From Triparma columacea (Eukaryota > Sar > Bolidophyceae > Parmales > Triparmaceae), in assembly GCA_030267965.1 (NCBI GenBank), contig BRYA01000245.1, positions 22,073-86,072 of the forward strand: a stretch of 64,000 nucleotides of DNA, read 5' to 3'. This document shows, one piece after another, positions 35,605 through 46,260 of this stretch (position 1 is the first letter of the stretch; the number at the start of each line of letters is the position of its first letter). Below the pieces are notes generated by a model. That model had not been told where the DNA came from, did not search any database, and saw only the letters and a list, made by a program, of their open reading frames with translations. The position numbers and the translations under genes are program-made.

Positions 35605-36753
35605 ATGGATGGGGGCAGGGACCTATTTCTCATTGCCTTCACGACCCACACGATATGGGGCACGTATGCCGTATGTGGTCGGTACTTAACAGACCCGGGG
35701 GGGGGAGGGATGGACTTTAATGTTACATTAGCTCTCGCCAAGGCATCATCTATCATCCTTCTCTCGACTTTTGAGACAATTAACCATAAAGTTTACAGGG
35801 GATGGATGAAAGAAGAGCGCATGGAATTAGAGATGACTGGATTAAGTAGCGCGGACAGTCTCTCCTCGAAGAACAAGGATTTCGGGGTCAGGTGGGGTTG
35901 GGGATGGACGAAGTGGAGGTGTGCTATAATCTTCTCGACGATGGCGACAATGAGGGCGTGGCTTAATATCCTGTCGTGCAGCATGACTCAGGCGTATAAC
36001 GTAGCAATAGTCAATTCCTTGACACCCTTGGTTGCTCCGTTCGTACAGAATATTGTCTTGAAAACGCCTATCCCGGAGGGATTGCTACTAAGCGTTTTCG
36101 TCACGACGGTTGGATGCGTGTTGGTGGGAGTAGGTCAGAGCCCTTATGTTCTGGGGGTGGCTGCGAGATTGACCTACAGAGATGGTGTTGGGTGTTTACT
36201 TCAATTCATATCCGTTATATTCTCTAATTTGGCTCGCACTGCCATGATGACTTCAGAGGGCGTCTTGTCTAAGGAGGAGCTCGTACAGAGTCAAAACATC
36301 TCTTCCGTGACTTTTTGTGTGATCGTTGCGCTGACTGTGGGAGGCACCGATGTTTGGGCGGGCTCTTTAGATGCTCTGACAAAAAATGCAAGGGCTTTCG
36401 CCACATTCATCTTCCTCTCTGCAGGGATATTCACATTCGCTGCGACGCTTCAAGTGGAAGCGGTGAGGAGGCTGGGTGTGAGCGTGTATGGGTCGTACAG
36501 GTGAGAAACCTGGAGTAAGAACGATAACCCCCTTATACTCAATACGTTCCTAACCCATCAATGCAAACCTTTCCGCGCTCATTGTAGTGGCTGGCGCGTT
36601 CTCGTCTGCGTGCTGGGAAGCTACGTTTGGTTGGGAGAGGCAGTGGCCAGCTGGGTAGAATGGGTAGGCATCGTTGTGGTCGTTGGGGTTCTCACGATTT
36701 ACTTGAGAAATATTGCCAAGGAGAAGGGCGAGGCGGGGATGGGGGGGGCATAG
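35605..36753 (+). CDS. EamA / drug-metabolite transporter family membrane protein
   Basis: Two exons (35605-36500 and 36588-36753) give 353 aa. The first ATG in frame, at 35605, starts MDGGRDLFLIAFTTHTIWGTY. About ten hydrophobic segments in two halves, with the typical small Gly/Ser-rich helices (QAYNVAIVNSLTPLVAPF) and the C-terminal LGEAVASWVEWVGIVVVVGVL signature of EamA proteins. This family includes nucleotide-sugar, triose-phosphate and metabolite exporters; the substrate cannot be told here. The neighbouring divergent gene encodes a putative sugar-modifying secretory enzyme, so a Golgi nucleotide-sugar transporter role is possible but unproven. Confidence 0.75.
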
Positions 36754-36978
36754 AGGGAGGGCGAATGGGGGGGGGGGTGAAAATTGTTGTTGTTTTGAGA
36801 AAGGTGTTTTCGTATTATGAAAGATATATATAATATATATTCATTCCCCACCGCTATGCGTCGCACCACCCCAATAACACTGATAGAACATGCAGCGATG
36901 GTTCCTAGTGTTTCTTTATCGTCGCATGTTATATTAAAATACCCTTCAACTCCAATCCCCCCCAGGACCTCCCGACCG
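36754..36978. other. Short convergent intergenic region
   Basis: 225 bp between the EamA stop and the BBS5 stop. It holds a G-run, an AT-rich stretch (36815-36842) that may carry polyadenylation signals for both convergent genes, and nothing else recognisable. Confidence 0.5.
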
Positions 36979-38520
36979 TTAGCCCTTCCATAGCGACTGC
37001 ATAGTCCACCCGTCTGGCAGAGTCTCACAGGCTAGCCCTATATCTTCGTTGAAGGTAATCTCTCTTTCAGTTTTCTCCGCCCCGTCCGCAAAGTAGGCAG
37101 CGAACGCATTGTTGGTGTCGTCGTCGACGATCTCTACATCGTCGTCGACCCTGGCGACCTTTAGCTGCTCCAAGCTGGGCATGTCTTCCTCCTCCTTGAA
37201 GTCCACCCCAAAGATGGGGTTCACGGAGAATATCCTATGGAGGGAGTTGATTTCCTGTAGGGCTGCACGAGTTGAGTAGCGGAAAGGTGGTGAAGATTGT
37301 TAGTGCGTCGTGCGAGTCGCTTCGCTCTTCACATTGTGTCACCTCCTCACCTTTCTCCAGCTTCTCCGGAGGGTGCACCTTGAAGCCTAGTATGTAACCT
37401 CCGCACCTGGGCTGGGTCTCGATCACTAAAGCCTTGCCAAACCTGCGGCGAGCGTTCACGAAAGAGGTCAGTATATTGGCATTCTCGAGGCCAGCGCGGA
37501 CGATAAGATTTCGTCGCTTCGTCCTCCCGCTCCTCGCTCCTCCCGCCTCACCTGCCGCTCTCCTTGATCCTAACGCTCTTTATTTGCATGTACGGCACGG
37601 AAACATTAAAGTTTTGGGCGAGGTTTGCGTGCCACACTACACGACAGTTGGTAATATAGAATTGCCCTAGGTTGCCCTGCTCAGAGCTGAGGTTCCAGAC
37701 GTCGTTCATATTGTTGGATACCTGTTCGAAAGGCAACAGCTGGAGCTGGTTGTCCTTGATGATGGAGCCTCGAAGCTTGAGGTCCCTGTGGTGGGGGGGG
37801 GGGGGGGGGGTTAACAATGGACGCTGTGATAAAAAAGTCTTGCTCACTTTTCTCTCACCTGTAAAGCTTGGACGTCTCATACGCCCTGAGCACGGCCTGG
37901 ATGGTGGTGAAGAGTCTCGGGGAGTTCTTGACAAGTGAAGTGAAGATAAACTCGAAGCGTGAGCTCATGAACTTGGTCATAATGAAGAGGGCCTGTGTGG
38001 AGCCTGGAGATGCAGGGGGGGGGGGGGTAGTATAAGCATTAATGTAACGCAGGCTTCAAATCGCATAACGCAACTCTTCGGCCGTCAATTCGCATCTCTC
38101 GTTCGCTCGTTCCTCCCGCCGCACCCTCACCTCTCAATTTTGACTTGGCCTTCTTGATGGTTATGGTCAGGACTGTGTTGAAGCCTATGCTCAGGTTCAG
38201 CCTCTGGTTCTTGTGATTAATCCACAGTATTCTCAGGTTAGTGACGACTAGTGTTCCCCTGTCCCCGTTATTCCCCTTGGTGTCCTCAACCGAGTTGATA
38301 TTATCGATAATATACTCTCCTTTCCTATTTTCGAGATTCTTGTTTGCTAGATATTGCGAGAGGGGAGGGGGGTTGGCGAGTCTGAGGATTCCGTGTATCC
38401 CAAAATTTCGACATAAGCCACGCTGTGCGTCACGGAAATACCTATGAGGGGACAAAAATTAAACTCACCAGTGTCAAACCGGATCTCCCGGTCATGCCAT
38501 ATATATGTTCCTGCAGACAT
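36979..38520 (-). CDS. BBS5: BBS5, Bardet-Biedl syndrome 5 / BBSome subunit
   Basis: Six exons (38520-38469, 38346-38131, 38003-37859, 37785-37552, 37442-37351, 37262-36979) give 340 aa, matching the usual size of about 341. Strongly conserved family stretches: [90 protein letters not shown] and FAAYFADG. The two PH-like/GLUE repeats (residues about 25-120 and 150-260) bind phosphoinositides. The BBSome traffics membrane proteins in cilia, so the organism almost surely builds a flagellum at some stage. Head-to-head with a tubulin-ligase-like gene, 141 bp apart. Confidence 0.96.
38063..38120 (-). repeat. Introner-like motif in a BBS5 intron (reversed orientation)
   Basis: On the plus strand ACGCAACTCTTCGGCCG is followed by TTCGCTCGTTCCTCCC. 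This is the same word order as AACCCTTCGGTCGTTGC...GCTCCTCCC in the TTLL intron near 40737, but opposite in orientation to its host gene. One of many intron copies; see findings. Confidence 0.5.
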
Positions 38521-38661
38521 TGTGCTTCTTTTGGTGTCAATAGGGGGGGTTGGGGAGGGGGTGAATGAGTTCAGTACTCTCCGTCAGTCGTTGTCGGTTG
38601 AGGTTGGGGTGATAATAAAAGTCCTCAGAATCCCGTTTCTTCACTCCCAAAATTCTAAACC
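38521..38661. promoter_or_regulatory. Bidirectional promoter region between BBS5 and TTLL gene
   Basis: 141 bp between two head-to-head ATGs (38520 minus, 38662 plus) of genes with ciliary roles. Purine-rich on the plus strand in its left half. No convincing RFX X-box was found by eye. Confidence 0.55.
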
Positions 38662-41182
38662 ATGACAGCCCTGGACACTCCCGTGGATGAGTTGCCGCCG
38701 GGTGTAGAGTTCTATGCGGCTCCCGTAGGAGGTTCGCGTCCCGTTTCCGAGGAGACAAATCTCATAGACGTCGTGAAAACCGCCAAACCGAAGGAAGCAA
38801 TAAGGACAAGTATTGGAAAGGTTGCCATTGAGAACGGAGAGAGCAAAGCGAGGGGGGGCGGGGGGGGGGAGGCGGTCAAGAGGAAAGTTAGTAAAGCTGC
38901 GTCGGGGTCAGCCATGGCCGCAGTCAAGGCCATTGGGAGGGGGAGGAGAGGAAGCAGGTGAGAGGAAATGGGGGGGGGTTTTGGCAAGGCAACAGTCGGG
39001 GTTCGTTCAGTCCCCTGTGGTATCTAGTCCGCCGCATTTTACTTCCTCTGCAGCTCGTCCATAACACGCTGCCCAACTGTCTGTCGCACTGTGCTAACAC
39101 TCATCACAATCTTCCACAGCAAAAGGGCCAACAGGCAACAAGCGACGACAACGACTGCTGCGACTACCAAGGGAATAATTGGTGAGGAGAGTGGGGGGAG
39201 CGTGGATAGCGACGATTCCATACATGAGACATAACTAACCTGAACCCTTTGGTCGTCTCTTTGCCCCTCCCGCAGCAACAGGCCCCGCCACGAACGGTCC
39301 CGTTGGTTACAACTACCTCCTCTGTCCTGGTAACAACAGCCGCGTGATCCTTGCAGTGTTGCGCCGTAGGCCATGGTTCGGGTGCGCCAGCAAGCAGGAG
39401 CCCCTGGGCTCCCCTGCCGTGAACCTTGTTTGGGAAATGTGGAGGAGCCTCCCGAGGTGCAAGGCCACGCCTGAGAATGCGTACTGTGCGTTCAATCACC
39501 TGGATGGACAGAGGGAGCTGGTGAGGTGAGTACATAAAATCTGAATTTTGGGTTCTCACCCATCATCATCTCAACCCTTTTCGTACTCGTCGCCTTTGCA
39601 GCAAGAAGGGACTCTTCAGGAACTTATTAAGGCACTGTGTGGCTGAGGGGGCGGGCGGGGATCTCAATCGGATCGTTCCTCCTACTTTCTTGCTGAAGGG
39701 GGGGAAGGGAGGGGGGAAGGGGCAGGAAAAGTTTGAGAAGTACGTCAAGACTGCGGGAGTCGACGAGGGGAACTGCTTCGGACTAGTAATGCCTGACTAC
39801 GGAGTGGTTGGAGTGGGGGAGGGGGGGGATGAAGAAGAAGAGGAGGAGGAGGGAGAGGGAGTGGAGGAGGAGGAGGAGGAGGAGGAGGAGGAGGAGGAGG
39901 AGGAGGAGGAGGGAGTGGACGTGGAAGAGGGAATGGAGAAGAGTGAATGTGCGGAAGGAAAGGAGGAAGCAAATAGCAAAGAGAAGAGCGACGAGAACGA
40001 CCAGCAAAGTGAGAGCAGCAAGATCGACAAGACCGACAAGAGCTCCACGGACTGTGAGCCAGGCAGCATCTGGATCGTCAAGCCCGCAGCCTCGACAAAT
40101 AGGGGGGTGGGCATCAAAGTTTGCCATGGCTATAATGACGTGATCAAGACAGTAACGACCCCTTCGAAGTCAAAGTACAACAACCGGCTAACCAAGAAGC
40201 ACGGGTGGATTGTCCAAAAGTACATGGAGAAGCCCTACCTCGTGCATGGCAGGAAGTTCGACCTTCGGGTGTACGTGCTCTTCAACGTGAACAAGGGGAC
40301 AAAAAGCGTCGATGCGTACATGCACACAGAGTTCTACGTTCGGACAAGCAGCGTCGCTTATGACGTGAGCAAGAAGAGCATTAAGAACAGTATGATGCAC
40401 CTGACAAATGACGCGGTGCAGAAAAAGAAGAAGGGGGAGTATGGGAAGTTTGAGGCGGGGAACAAGCTGAGCTCCAAGGAACTTGAGGAGTACTTCGTGA
40501 AGCACAGTGGGGTGGAGGAAGGATATGTGACCGAGGTTCTGGTCCCGCAGCTTAGGGAGATTGTAAAGGTGACGGCGGGGGCAGTGCAGGAGAGAATTAA
40601 TAAGGGGAAGAGAAGGTGAGAGGGGTGAACCGGATGAGAGGCGAGAGGCGAGAGGCGAGAGGCGAGAGGCGAGAGGAAGACACGCACACCTCATGGCTAG
40701 CCCGCTTCTTCAAGGGTTGCAGCACGGCATTTTTTAACCCTTCGGTCGTTGCTTTGCTCCTCCCCCACTTGGCAGGTTCGGGTTTGAAATGATGGGGTAC
40801 GACTTTATGCTCGACTCAGACATCAAACCCTGGCTGATCGAGGTAAATAGCAACCCCTGCCTCGAACAGCCCTGCCCCCTCCTGGAGAGGCTCATAGACG
40901 AGGTCATTGAGAGTACCTTTGAGATCGCTGTAGACAAGTGGTTCCCCCCGCCAAAGACACTAACGAAGAAGGGACAGGTAAGGCGGTGTGCGATGCGATG
41001 AGTGAAAGGGTTAAGCTAGTTGTGTTGATTCGTTGGAGCGCAACACGCCCTCTCTTGCCACCGACACGGGTATTTGTCCACTCTAGTTTTAACCTGTTGT
41101 GCTTCGCAAACTCTCATTACAGGCTGCCGTGGAGGAGATTGCCAAACTCAGAAAGAGGAACCAATTCGTTTTGATCGATTGA
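38662..41182 (+). CDS. Tubulin tyrosine ligase-like (TTLL) enzyme
   Basis: Six exons (38662-38957, 39120-39181, 39276-39525, 39602-40615, 40776-40977, 41123-41182) give 627 aa in frame. The TTL ATP-grasp core is clear: WFGCASKQEP, NHLDGQRELVSKKGLFRNL, IWIVKPAASTNRGVGI, WIVQKYMEKPYLVHGRKFDLRVYVL, MHLTNDAVQK, FEMMGYDFMLDSDIKPWLIEVNSNPCLE. These contain the ATP-binding and metal-binding residues (KFDLR, DFM, EVNSNP). TTLL enzymes add glutamate, glycine or tyrosine to tubulin tails, mostly on ciliary microtubules; which reaction is not evident. Residues about 279-306 are a nearly pure Glu tract inserted before the core, followed by a Lys/Glu/Asp-rich linker. The N-terminal 100 aa are low complexity. 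Partner of BBS5 across a short shared promoter region. Confidence 0.92.
39243..39275 (+). repeat. Introner-like motif in TTLL intron 2
   Basis: AACCCTTTGGTCGTCTCTTTGCCCCTCCCGCAG directly before the acceptor, in gene-sense orientation. Closely matches the ends of TTLL introns 3 (39572-39601) and 4 (40736-40775). Confidence 0.5.
39829..39912 (+). repeat. GAG trinucleotide repeat in coding sequence
   Basis: A mostly (GAG)n run encodes a Glu-rich tract in exon 4 of the TTLL gene. It is in frame, so length changes would only alter the Glu number. Confidence 0.9.
40641..40675. repeat. Five tandem 7-bp units (GCGAGAG) in a TTLL intron
   Basis: Perfect copies of GCGAGAG at the start of the intron 40616-40775. 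Confidence 0.9.
40736..40775 (+). repeat. Introner-like motif in TTLL intron 4
   Basis: AACCCTTCGGTCGTTGC followed by TTTGCTCCTCCCCC and the acceptor CAG. This is the cleanest gene-sense copy of the recurring intron motif. Confidence 0.5.
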
Positions 41183-42141
41183 TCCGAGTGAAGAGGCCGC
41201 GAAGAAGTTGTAACGATATCTACAATTATGACCGGGGAGATCTGTTCTATAATACCGATTTTGTATTGGAAAAGTTTAGTTATTTACAGCGCTAGAGTGA
41301 CGTTAGGAATGTCAAGGAACCCGCAAAAGGAACAAAGGAAAATGACAGAAGAAAAATTTAGAAAATTCTGAATGATTATAGAGTCTGTTTCTTTTTTAGT
41401 ATATTCATGTCTAATCTTCAAGTCATTAATATTCCTAATGAAACATTTGATTACTAAAAATGCTATCTGAAAAGCAAATTAATATTTTTGATAAACGCTT
41501 AGTATCAATTAAATTTGTTAATATTATCAATACACTATCTGATAATAATTTAATTACAAATTCATATACACATCAATTTGAATCCTAAATTTTAATTATT
41601 TTTTAAAAGCCTCAATTTCATTTTTAGATATTTTTATACTTAGCAAATAAATAAGAATCTGGATAAATTAAGTCAGATACATTACAAAATGTTTGAGGCA
41701 AAATAAAATTTGTCAAAAATTGTATGAGTGAGGAATTATGGACCCAAGACCGATCTCACGCACACCATGACTACGTGCCAATTCATCCTTGACACTTAGG
41801 AGTCATGCACGCTCAGCCACGGAAGGCTTCGAGCACCATAACACCCTTAATGAATCATATTTATCACCAAAAGTCATTCTTTATTTGTCATTTTCATTTC
41901 TCGTCTGAAAAACACATCCCAAATCAAGCAGAGATTTCATTGAAAACACTACCCCACCCCCCCATCCACTGTCATATTAGCACTAATCTGTTACCCTTCT
42001 GCGCCCCCACCCACCAAAAATTTCCCGTCTCTACCCCCAGAGCAACTTTTTCACCTGGCTTAGCTTTCGGTGCCTCGACTTTCACCCTCTTCTACCTCTC
42101 CTACGTCTCGAGCCGCCCTCCCCCTCCCTCATCTTGAAAAA
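41183..42141. other. Intergenic region with an AT-rich island
   Basis: About 960 bp without a recognised gene. Positions 41335-41725 are strikingly A/T-rich compared with the flanks and contain short open stretches with AT-biased codons on both strands, for example ATG at 41460. From 41730 composition returns to normal and becomes C-rich toward the next ATG. The island may be organelle-derived DNA or a decayed element. Confidence 0.6.
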
Positions 42142-43746
42142 ATGTCTCGCAGGACCAAGAGACAGCAAGTTGTTCCGTCATTCACCCCTATACCCTCTAA
42201 GAAGCGCCTGAAGCTCATCCCTACGTCTCTCCCCAACCTCCTGAACTCTAAGAAGAACATCGAGTTCGTAGGCACCCTCAATACGCTCATGTTTTTGACT
42301 CAGACATCTGATTATCAGGTGAGATTGGGACGAGGGAGGGAGTGAAATTAGGAACTCATTTCCCTTTTTGTCCACTAATTCAACCCCCCCCCCCCCCACC
42401 CCCGCCTCGCTTGCCCCGCAGCTCCACAATACGAATTACCACGCCACAGTCTTAACTGAATCCTACAACCACTCAAATACCCCGAACCTTGTGTTGGATG
42501 CTCTTTTGAAGGTGTTTTACGTGAAGGGGCTGGGGAAGAAAACGATACCTCCCACTACCTCGCCCCCCCCCCTCACCCCTGATACTTTGGAATCCCTATA
42601 CACGTGGCCTACTACCGCCTCAACCTCACCCCCCTCCACCACTACCCCGCCTCCCTTTGACTTCAAGGGGGTGGCCAGCCCACCCCCCATCTCAACATGC
42701 GTCCTCACGATCCTCTGCAACTTTTCCTTCGTCGCCTCGAATCGACGATTTCTCGCGTACAATATTCCGGTCCTTAGTCTACTGACAACGATAGTGCAGC
42801 ACGGTCGCGAGTATCCGGATTGGTACCATTTGGCGTGCACTGCCTTGGCAAACATTGCCCCCTATTTGGACGTCGTAGGGAAGACGTTCTACGAGGAGGC
42901 CTTTATAACGCCCCCGCATTCTTCAGTGAAAGAAGCCTACTCCATGCTTGGCCCTGCACGTAGCTACGCTGCTCGATTTTTCTCTCCAGAGGAGCCCCGC
43001 CCTGTTCCTCCCCACGTGCTCCTCCCAACCAGTGGTCATCACATTCGCTGCGTTGTCAACGTGTTTCACGTGCTTATCAGTCTCATGATGTCTGACTCAT
43101 CTAATGCGAAGATTCTGACCGGAGCGCTCGGAGCCTTTGCGGGGTTGTGCGAAGGTAAGGATGGTCAAAAAGCGTTGATGGCAATGCGATTGTCCTGCGC
43201 GATATCCATGGGGATGGTCTTTTAGTGCTACTTTATTTTCGCTCAACACTAACCCAGCACTTTTCGTACTGCTCGCTTTCCTCCCCGCACTCGCCTCAGT
43301 TTCTGATAACGACCCAATCCTGCTGTCTATTCCAGAGCCTTTCATATCGAAAGTTGCCAGTTTCCTCGTCGATACTGAACTTCGTGGGCACGCTGTCTCC
43401 ATCATCCACAGCCTCGTCACCATGGATTCGCCAAAAATCACCGAAATGATAAGGGGCGCCCCGGGATGCATATCAGGTGAGAATGCTGGGAATAACTAAC
43501 GTCTTCACAGCGCTGCACGCTCTGCCGCCGATTCCTCACGCACTTTCCCCAACCCCCCTGCGACTCGCTTTTGTCGTCGCGCTCGCTTCACTCGCCTCAG
43601 AACTGACCAATATTCGAGACTCTCAGGAACGAAAGGGCGAGGAGGTGGCAGCTCCTCCCGAACTTGAAAACCCTACACCCTTGAAGGCATCTTCAGCCCT
43701 TGAAATGCTCGTGCCACCTCAAGCTACTGTTGCCGCTGAAAAGTAA
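42142..43746 (+). CDS. Armadillo-like helical protein, possibly SWI/SNF BAF250/ARID-related
   Basis: Four exons (42142-42318, 42422-43154, 43300-43476, 43511-43746) give 440 aa. The N-terminus is basic (MSRRTKRQQ...KKRLK), suggesting nuclear location. The middle contains alpha-helical repeats, including TCVLTILCNFSFVASNRRFLA and LACTALANIAPYLDVVG. These resemble the ILRNLSFxPxN helices of ARID1/ARID2-type chromatin-remodelling subunits, a family link recalled rather than proven. A Pro/Thr-rich linker lies at about residues 90-140. The third intron is only 34 nt. Convergent with NSUN5, 40 bp between stop codons. Confidence 0.6.
43477..43510 (+). other. 34-nt intron
   Basis: GTGAGAATGCTGG...AACTAACGTCTTCACAG. 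Donor, CTAAC branch-point-like site and acceptor lie within 34 nt, and removal keeps the phase (SG|CG becomes GCG). Confidence 0.75.
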
Positions 43747-43786
43747 AGCGAAAAACACGAATACTTCATTGCAAAAACCAACCATA

Positions 43787-44732
43787 CTAGACCCTCTTAC
43801 CCCCCTCCGCCTTCTTCTTCTTCTTCATCCGCTCCAACTTCTGTTCCCGCTGGCGCTGCTTGTAAAGCATCTTCTTGAGTTTTTTCTTAGGAATGTCCGA
43901 GATGTCGGCGGGAACCATAGAGTGCTGCGACGGCGCCTTACGCTTCTTCTCACCCTCCCCCTTTGAACCCGCCCCTTTCACCTCCACCCCTTTTACCCCC
44001 GCCCCTTTCTTTTTCTTCTGCTTCTTCCCCCCCTCTCCCCCCTCTTCCACCTTGAACATCCCCTCCTTGAAAACTTTCACCGCCCCTCCTTCCGGCAACT
44101 CGTAATTATCGGCATTCTCCCCGACCCCCCCCCCCCCGATAGTCCCCTCGCGCTTGCCTTCTCCAGCGACCTTGACCCTCTCGAAATAACTGACGAAAAA
44201 CCCATTAGTCACGTCACCATCGAAGGGATCGCTCCTACACAGGCACGCAGCCTGCTCCTTTGTGAGACCTTCGACCTCCAATCCCCTCCTCTTCCACCCC
44301 TTCAAACTGACCGGTGCCACGAGCTGCCACCTCTCTCCCCCCTCAAGCTTGGCGTTCCCCTCCTTCAGGGCCTTGGCAACCACGGCCTCGTCCTCCTCCA
44401 CGTTCACGCTGCACGTGCTGTACGCGATGTAGTTGACCTGTGGGAAGCTCATCGAGTGCACTAGCGCTAGGAGCTGGAAGCTCGCCAGCGAGCGGAGCCT
44501 CTCCGAGCTGTCCGAGTTTTCGACGCGATCGGGGCTGTTGACAATGCCGCTGCCGCTGCATGATGGATCCAAGAGGATGGCCCTAAGATTCTTTAAGCCC
44601 GCGTCCCCGCTGTCGACCTTGAGGAAGTCCTGGTGCCGGGGCTCCACAACCCCGGAGTCGCCCCCGAGGAGCTTGACTCGCTTTTCAAGGATCTTGATCC
44701 TCTGCGATTATCAAAGGGTGGGTTAGAGAGAA

Positions 44733-44769
<37 letters not shown>

Positions 44770-45837
44770 AGCGGAGAGAAAGTGAAGGGATTTGCTTTCA
44801 GCTACTAAGAGCTAAGAGAGTAACTGCTACAAGCTCTTTCTCACCTCGCTCGCCCTGTCCAGTGCAATGACCTGGTTCTGAACCTCGCAGCCGTCGTTCA
44901 CGATGGCAGCCAGGTGCGTGGTTTTGTTGCCCGGTGCAGCGCAGGCGTCGAGCATGACTACCCCGTTCTTGTCCTTCCCCTTCTTCCCCTTTTTCTTCGC
45001 TGGCCCCACATCCCACCACCGGGTCCCGTTCCCCCCACCAAGGGCCACGGCCGTGAGACAACTACTGAGGTCCTGAATTATAACTTCACCCCTCACGATC
45101 ATGTCCCACTCGTAGAGGTCGTTGACGGTGCTCGGTAGGACGAGGACGTTGTCTACGACTTGATGAACAGCCACGTTTGCTTCCCCAAATTTTTCCTTTG
45201 CAGAAGAGACGGCCTCCGACAGGGTGGCCTTGAGGGTGTTGACGCGGATATACTTTGGCCAGTGAGAGGGCTTGACGGTGGGGAGGGAGCTTCCCTCCCC
45301 GGAGGTGAGGCCGCCACCACTAGAAATGACGTTCTTGGTGGCAGCATCGCCCTCTGTGGCAAGCTGGACGAGGGCCGCTTGAAGAGCCTTTGGGGGGAGC
45401 GGGGGCAGGGGTTAGTGAAAGCAAATGCAATGTAAGCTGACTGACGAAGACAATCAGGACCACCTGCTCATCAGAACCATCTGCTCATCAGAACCATCTG
45501 CTCATCAGAACCATCTGCTCACCTTCTCATGCTTCATAATGACCCTCTTGACCCCCCCCCCACCCCTAATCCCCTTATAAGGCCCCAGCAACAGCTCGTA
45601 GAGCAGAATATACATCAGCTCTTTATCTCTGAGCCCCTCAAAGTCCTTCCTTGCCTTGTCCACAATGCCCAACACCCCATCAAGGACTTGTTTGCTTCGA
45701 AGGGTGTGACAAACTGTAGCATAAACGGCCTTGGAGGGGGCCTTCTTCTTACCACCAAACGCTAAGGACTTAAGACCAGGACCGTTCTTCTTCAAGAGCG
45801 GACCGAGGAGTTTGGAGGCCTCCTTGTACTGATTCAT
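43787..45837 (-). CDS. NSUN5: NSUN5/Rcm1 25S/28S rRNA cytosine-C5 methyltransferase
   Basis: Three exons (45837-45523, 45387-44845, 44701-43787) each have a length divisible by three and give 590 aa. An N-terminal helical part (MNQYKEASKLLGPLL, LLYELLLGPYKGIRGGGG) is typical of NSUN5. The catalytic core has the SAM motif LDACAAPGNKTTHLAAI, the motif IV DPSCSGSG and the motif VI YSTCSV cysteine used for covalent catalysis and release, and a late GFFVSYFERV strand. The C-terminus is an unusual Lys-rich extension of about 120 aa with repeated KKK/KGAGVKG words, longer than in animals, probably nucleolar targeting or rRNA binding. It methylates a conserved cytosine of large-subunit rRNA. The ATG at 45837 is the first in frame. 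Confidence 0.93.
44730..44775. repeat. GA-rich simple repeat in NSUN5 intron 2
   Basis: GAGAGAAAGAGAAAGAGAGAGAG-type repeat on the plus strand inside the intron 44702-44844. Confidence 0.85.
45464..45520. repeat. 17-bp tandem repeat in NSUN5 intron 1
   Basis: Three perfect copies of CTGCTCATCAGAACCAT plus a partial fourth, ending right at the donor side of the intron 45388-45522. Confidence 0.92.
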
Positions 45838-46260
45838 TTGACAAGCTCTCGACAAAAAAGGAACAATTGAGAGAGATTTATTGTTGTGTGGCTAATATGG
45901 GGAGAACGGTGCACAGAGAGTTCTTAATATTTATCAGAGATATGTCTGCAATGTGTTGAATGCGACAAATTATATCCACAGATAAATTATACTTGCATTG
46001 AGAATGAGTGGTAAATTACCTGGTCTTGACCCCTGATTCGGACCTACCTGAGAAATATTATACGAACCCTCTACTTTGTACAAAGCCTTCGAAAGCAACT
46101 GCGCGAATCCCAACACCGGCTTAATCACAAGAATAATATGAATTTGTATAAGAAGATGATTTTATCGTTACAAAGATTTAACACATACACAATCCAAGAT
46201 TTAACACATACACAATCCAAGATTTAACACAATCCAAGATTTAACACATACACATCCCAA
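45838..46260. other. Intergenic region with tandem repeat
   Basis: 423 bp upstream of NSUN5 and downstream of the Dsc3-like gene. AT-rich, and ends in a 23-bp tandem repeat. No gene seen. Confidence 0.6.
46175..46258. repeat. 23-bp tandem repeat
   Basis: GATTTAACACATACACAATCCAA in two full copies, one copy shortened by 6 bp and one partial copy, directly beside the stop codon of the Dsc3-like gene. Confidence 0.92.

Noticed and set aside
39745..40127. Pro- or Leu-rich open frames opposite the TTLL exon
   Set aside because: Antisense translations of the GAG repeat and neighbouring TTLL coding sequence.
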